From Clostridia bacterium (GTDB taxonomy: Bacteria; Bacillota; Clostridia; Oscillospirales; Acutalibacteraceae): DNA of 53,883 bases. The DNA is taken from positions 1 to 53,883 of the forward strand of contig JAGBCU010000014.1 in NCBI GenBank assembly GCA_017937865.1, read 5' to 3'. Positions 49,672 through 53,883 of the stretch are shown piece after piece. How positions within the stretch are numbered: the stretch's first letter is position 1; each line of letters opens with the position of its first letter. The notes below the pieces were generated by a model. That model had not been told where the DNA came from and made no database searches. It saw nothing but the letters and a program-made list of their open reading frames with translations. A program made the translations under genes and the position numbers.

Positions 49672-52600
49672 ATGAAAAAGATCCTTAAAAGTAGCTTATC
49701 ATTAGTACTTGCTTTAACTCTTATTTTAAGCTCTGCGGTAGTAGGGCTTGGTGAAGTTGATTTTAGCGGTCCGGGTGCGTTTATTAAAGCTTTAATGCCC
49801 GATTTTTTCGTGAAATCGCAAGCGGCAAGCAACGGCGGTTGCGGAACAAATGTAACGTGGACTCTTGATGATAACGGCACCCTTACCATCAGCGGTACGG
49901 GTAATATGAAAAATTATTCTTCTATTTCAAGTGTTCCGTGGTACTCATCGTGCTCATTCATAACGAAGGTTATAGTCGGTAATGGCGTAACAAGTATAGG
50001 ACAGTTTGCTTTCAATGATTGCACAAGCCTTACATCGGTAACAATCCCTGGTAGCGTAACGAGTATAAATTATGGTGCTTTCATGGATTGCACAAGCCTT
50101 ACCTCAATCACAATCCCCGATAGTGTAACAAGTATAGGCGCATGTGCTTTCTATAATTGCACAAGCCTTACCTCAATAACAATTCCCGATAGCGTAACGA
50201 GTATAAGTTATAGTATTTTCGAGGGTTGTGATAGTCTTACATCAATTACAATTCCTGATAGTGTAACATGTATAGGTCAAAATGCTTTCTCTAATTGCAC
50301 AAGCCTTACCTCAATCACAATCCCCGATAGTGTAACAAGTATAGTTTTTTCTGCTTTCTCTAATTGTACAAGCCTTACCTCAGTTTACATAACCGATTTA
50401 ACTGCTTGGTGTAATATTGATTTTTCCCATATAGCTAGTGGCAACCCTCTTGTCTATGGTGCCGGTCTTTACCTTAACGGTGAATTGGTAGAGAATCTTG
50501 TGATTCCCAAAAATATTACAGAAATTAAACCTTACACTTTCGTTGGATGCACAAGCCTTACATCAATCACAATCCCCGATAGTGTAACAAGAATAGGTAA
50601 ATCTGCTTTCAGTGGTTGCACAAGCCTTACATCAATCACAATCCCCGATAGTGTAACGCAGATAAATTATTCTGCTTTCAGTGGTTGCACAAGTCTTACC
50701 ACAATCACAATCCCCGATAGCGTAACGAGTATAGGTGATGGTGTTTTTCGTGGTTGTACAAACCTTACTTCAATCACAATCTCTGATAGCGTAACGAGTA
50801 TTGGTGAAGAAGCTTTCTATGGTTGCTTAAAGCTTACCTCAATAACAATTCCCGATAGCGTAACGAGTATAGGCGATTATGCTTTCTCTGGTTGTTCAAA
50901 GCTTACCTCAATAACAATTCCCGATAGCGTAACGAGTATAGGCGATTATGCTTTCTCCGGTTGTTCAAAGCTTACCTCAATAACAATTCCCGATAGTGTA
51001 ACAAGTATAGGCAGTTCTGCTTTCTCCGGTTGTTCAAAGCTTACCTCAATAACAATTCCCGATAGCGTAACGAGTATAGGCGATTATGCTTTCTACGAAT
51101 GCTCAAGCCTTATATCAGTTATAATCGGCAATAGTATAACGAGCATAGGTAATTCTGTTTTCAACAGTTGTACAAGCCTTACAACAATCACAATCCCTGA
51201 CAGTGTAACAAGTATAGGTAATTATGCTTTCCGTAGTTGTAACAATCTTACTGAAGTTACAATAGGTGGTAATGTAACAAGTATAGGTGAACTTGCTTTC
51301 TATGATTGCGATAGCCTTACCACGGTCACAATCCCCGTTAGTGTAACAAGTATAAGTTATGATGCGTTTAATGATTGCAGGGTAAGGATATTGGGTAATA
51401 AAGGCTCTTATGCAGAAACGTATGCAAATAACAATTCAATCCCCTTTGTACCACTTGATGGTGAAGAAGGTGAAAAGTATGTTTCCGGTACATACGGAAA
51501 AATAAGATGGAGTGTTGATAAGGTTAGCGGTATATTGACTGTTTCTTGCGATGGTGCTATGCCTATTTATACTGAGTCGGAATCGCTTCCTTGGAAAGAG
51601 TATAACGACTTTATTGAAGAAATTGTTGTTTTAAATGCAACAACTATTTCCGGTTATGCTTTTAAAAATATGGGTTATGTAAGACGAGTTACAATCCCCG
51701 ACAGTGTAACAAGTATAGGTGATTATGCTTTCCTTTATTGCACAAGCCTTACATCGGTATATATAACAGATATAGCAGCATGGTGTAATATTTATTTTTA
51801 TATTAATTATTCCAATCCCTTAGTTTATGCCAATAACTTATACTTAAACGGTGAATTGGTTACAGATTTGGTTATACCTGACAGTGTAACAAGTATAGGT
51901 AATTATGCTTTCCTTTATTGCACAAGCCTTGCCTCAGTTACAATCCCTGATAGTGTAACAAGTATAGGTGGTGCTGCTTTCAATGGTTGCACAAGCCTTA
52001 CCTCAATCACAATTCCTGTTAGTGTAACAAGTATAGGTTCTTCTGCTTTCAACGGTTGCACAAGCCTTACTTCAGTTACAATCCCCGACAGTGTAACAAG
52101 TATAGGTGGTTATGCTTTCTCTAATTGCGAAAGCCTTACCGCAATCACAATCCCTGACAGTGTAACAGGAATAGGTTACGATGTTTTTTCGGGTTGCAAT
52201 GCAATTCAAAAAATAACTGTGCTCAACGATAATCTTGATATAAGCGAATTAAGCCTTGCTTCAACCGTTGTGATTTGTGCTAATGAGGGCTCAAAAGCGC
52301 ATCAATACGCTGACGAAAGCGGTAAAGCTTTTGTTAAGTTAACCCACTCTTTCGGAGAACCGGTTGTAATAGAGCCTACCTGCACTGAAAAAGGCTATAG
52401 CGAGCGCGTTTGTACCGTTTGCGGAAGAACAGAAAGATTTAACGAAATTGAAGCAACGGGCCACTCCTACGGCGAATGGATAGTAACAATAAAACCCACT
52501 TGCACAGAAGCAGGCGTTGAAACAAAAACTTGCTCCTGCGGTGATACGAAAACTCGGGATGTTGAAGCAACGGGCCACTCCTACGGTGAATGGATAGTAA

Positions 52601-53883
52601 TAACAGAGCCAACTTGCACAGAACCAGGCGTTGAAATAAAAACCTGCTCCTGCGGTGATACGAAAACTCGGGATGTTGAAGCAACGGGCCACTCCTATGG
52701 CGAATGGATAGTAACAACAGAACCCACTTGCACAGAAGCAGGCGTTGAAACAAAAACCTGCTCCTGCGGTGATACGAAAACTCAGGAAGTTGAAGCAACG
52801 GGCCACTCCTACGGCGAATGGATAGTAACAATAGAACCCACTTGCACAGAAGCAGGCGTTAAAACAAAAACCTGCTCCTGCGGTGATACGAAGACTCAGG
52901 AAGTTGAAGCAACGGGCCACTCCTACGGCGAATGGATAGTAGAAAAGGTAGAAACTGCAACCGAAGAAGGTTTGAAAGTACAAACATGTACCGTGTGCGG
53001 TGATAGGGTAGAAGAAGTTATTCCCGCTAACCCCGATTTGTTGCCTGCTCTTAAAATAGATACAGACGGCGTATGGAAATATATGTCGGGTGATACCGTA
53101 ATCACAGATTACACTGGTCTTGTTTCCTATAACGGTGGCTGGTTCTACGTTGCAAACGGTGTGCTTGATTGGAATTACACTGGTCTTGTAGAATATTGCG
53201 ATAATTATTACCATATAGCAAACGGTGCTCTTGACTGGGGCTATACAGGCCTTTCCTATTACAACGGTAATTGGTGGTATGTAACAAACGGTGTAATTGA
53301 TTGGTGCTACACAGGACTTACAAATTACTATGGTACTTGGTATTATGTAACAAACGGTTTCCTTGATTGGAACGTAACAACCCTTACATATTACTACGGT
53401 GATTGGTATTACGTTGAAAACGGCAAAATAAACTTCAATGCAACAACATTAGTTTATTTCTACGATGTTTGGTACTATGTAGAAAATGGTGTACTTAACT
53501 GGAATTATACAGGTCTTGTGGAATTCTGTGGTCAGTATTATCATATAGAAAACGGTGTTCTTGACTGGGGCTATACAGGTCTTTCATATTACCAAGGAAA
53601 TTGGTGGTACGTAACAAACGGTGTAATAGATTGGAGCTATACCGGACTTACCTATTATTACGGTACTTGGTATTATGTAACAAACGGCTACCTTGATTGG
53701 AGCGTTACAACCCTTACATATTTCTACGATGTTTGGTACTATGTAGAAAACGGTCAGATTAACTGGAACAGTAATACGCTTTGTTATTATGGCGATACCT
53801 GGTATTACGTAAAAGGCGGTACTGTTGCCTGGGATTATACCGGTTGGGTGGAATATTATGGCGGTTGGTATTACATAACTAAC
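49672..53883 (+). CDS. Very large secreted BspA-like LRR protein, 3' end beyond the window
   Basis: The frame is open for 1404 codons to the last base. A signal peptide (MKKILKSSLSLVLALTLILSSA) precedes a short domain, then about 26 BspA/LRR_5 units of 23 residues of the form CTSLTSITIPDSVTSIGxxAF (49960-52200), interrupted twice by inserts (about 50390-50520 and 51370-51680). Residues about 885-1120 hold six units of about 38 residues (HSYGEWIVTTEPTCTEAGVE, then KTCSCGDTKT) with CxC or CxxC pairs. From about 1145 to the edge come at least 12 YYVxNG repeats of the kind in the 35401 gene. The repeats are nearly identical at DNA level. Likely a surface adhesin attached through the C-terminal repeats. 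ATG 49672 follows CAGGGGAT. LRR_5 proteins are often host- or matrix-binding, but no ligand can be inferred here. Confidence 0.88.
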   Translation, partial: MKKILKSSLSLVLALTLILSSAVVGLGEVDFSGPGAFIKALMPDFFVKSQAASNGGCGTNVTWTLDDNGTLTISGTGNMKNYSSISSVPWYSSCSFITKVIVGNGVTSIGQFAFNDCTSLTSVTIPGSVTSINYGAFMDCTSLTSITIPDSVTSIGACAFYNCTSLTSITIPDSVTSISYSIFEGCDSLTSITIPDSVTCIGQNAFSNCTSLTSITIPDSVTSIVFSAFSNCTSLTSVYITDLTAWCNIDFSHIASGNPLVYGAGLYLNGELVENLVIPKNITEIKPYTFVGCTSLTSITIPDSVTRIGKSAFSGCTSLTSITIPDSVTQINYSAFSGCTSLTTITIPDSVTSIGDGVFRGCTNLTSITISDSVTSIGEEAFYGCLKLTSITIPDSVTSIGDYAFSGCSKLTSITIPDSVTSIGDYAFSGCSKLTSITIPDSVTSIGSSAFSGCSKLTSITIPDSVTSIGDYAFYECSSLISVIIGNSITSIGNSVFNSCTSLTTITIPDSVTSIGNYAFRSCNNLTEVTIGGNVTSIGELAFYDCDSLTTVTIPVSVTSISYDAFNDCRVRILGNKGSYAETYANNNSIPFVPLDGEEGEKYVSGTYGKIRWSVDKVSGILTVSCDGAMPIYTESESLPWKEYNDFIEEIVVLNATTISGYAFKNMGYVRRVTIPDSVTSIGDYAFLYCTSLTSVYITDIAAWCNIYFYINYSNPLVYANNLYLNGELVTDLVIPDSVTSIGNYAFLYCTSLASVTIPDSVTSIGGAAFNGCTSLTSITIPVSVTSIGSSAFNGCTSLTSVTIPDSVTSIGGYAFSNCESLTAITIPDSVTGIGYDVFSGCNAIQKITVLNDNLDISELSLASTVVICANEGSKAHQYADESGKAFVKLTHSFGEPVVIEPTCTEKGYSERVCTVCGRTERFNEIEATGHSYGEWIVTIKPTCTEAGVETKTCSCGDTKTRDVEATGHSYGEWIVITEPTCTEPGVEIKTCSCGDTKTRDVEATGHSYGEWIVTTEPTCTEAGVETKTCSCGDTKTQEVEATGHSYGEWIVTIEPTCTEAGVKTKTCSCGDTKTQEVEATGHSYGEWIVEKVETATEEGLKVQTCTVCGDRVEEVIPANPDLLPALKIDTDGVWKYMSGDTVITDYTGLVSYNGGWFYVANGVLDWNYTGLVEYCDNYYHIANGALDWGYTGLSYYNGNWWYVTNGVIDWCYTGLTNYYGTWYYVTNGFLDWNVTTLTYYYGDWYYVENGKINFNATTLVYFYDVWYYVENGVLNWNYTGLVEFCGQYYHIENGVLDWGYTGLSYYQGNWWYVTNGVIDWSYTGLTYYYGTWYYVTNGYLDWSVTTLTYFYDVWYYVENGQINWNSNTLCYYGDTWYYVKGGTVAWDYTGWVEYYGGWYYITN

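Noticed and set aside
49960..52200. CRISPR-like array of regular repeats
   Set aside because: The 69-base period is in frame and encodes BspA-type leucine-rich repeats; there are no unrelated spacers and no cas genes.
52339..53214. Long minus-strand frame of 291 codons
   Set aside because: It is antisense to the 114-base coding repeats of the plus-strand exoprotein, which stays open from 49672 to the edge; the repeats produce the shadow.

Overview
The window looks like a chromosomal segment of a spore-forming, low-GC anaerobic Firmicute, most likely a gut clostridium of the Oscillospiraceae/Ruminococcaceae type. The evidence is a complete spoIIAA-spoIIAB-sigF operon, Firmicute-style promoters and AGGAGG ribosome sites, teichoic-acid-type glycerophosphotransferases, an ECF vitamin transporter component under a cobalamin riboswitch, a dockerin-bearing surface protein and BspA-like leucine-rich repeat proteins. 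The species cannot be named from sequence alone.

Layout. Positions 1-131 hold a cluster of small hairpins. 225-9528 (+) is a signalling and surface block: a BlaI/BlaR1-like pair with an extended BlaR1, an OmpR-type two-component system, an anchored exoprotein that appears to start at ATA, a radical SAM enzyme and a class-C-like serine hydrolase. 9570-10419 (-) is a small SHOCT-domain membrane protein preceded by what looks like a pseudoknotted leader RNA ending in an intrinsic terminator.

10646-27309 is the most unusual part. An intact tRNA-Thr(CGT) gene lies at 27234-27309 (-). Its last 31 bases (T-arm, acceptor 3' strand, CCA) recur as exact direct repeats at 10646, 12110, 13815 and 21760. 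The repeats cut the region into four cassettes of about 1.5, 1.7, 7.9 and 5.5 kb, and no integrase is visible in any of them. The cargo is: (C1) an XRE-domain membrane protein; (C2) an unknown membrane protein; (C3) a membrane LuxR regulator plus XRE repressor, divergent from a seven-gene operon resembling Bacillus ydjGHI (SPFH/zinc-ribbon, TFIIB-type zinc-ribbon and TPM proteins) without pspA; (C4) a 1680-residue Ig-like/LRR/dockerin exoprotein.

27419-35204 (+) is a histidine biosynthesis operon: yerC-like regulator, a fused hisZ-hisG, then hisD, C, B, H, A, F and IE. Next come a secreted protein made largely of YYVENG repeats (35401-37611), a convergent cobalamin-riboswitch operon (DUF4430 lipoprotein and ECF S component), a wall-polymer cluster (two CDP-glycerol glycerophosphotransferase-family proteins and tagD), the spoIIA operon, a glycolytic run pgk-tpiA-gpmI, and the first 1404 codons of a very large LRR exoprotein that runs off the window. 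Its C-terminal repeats match those of the 35401 gene.
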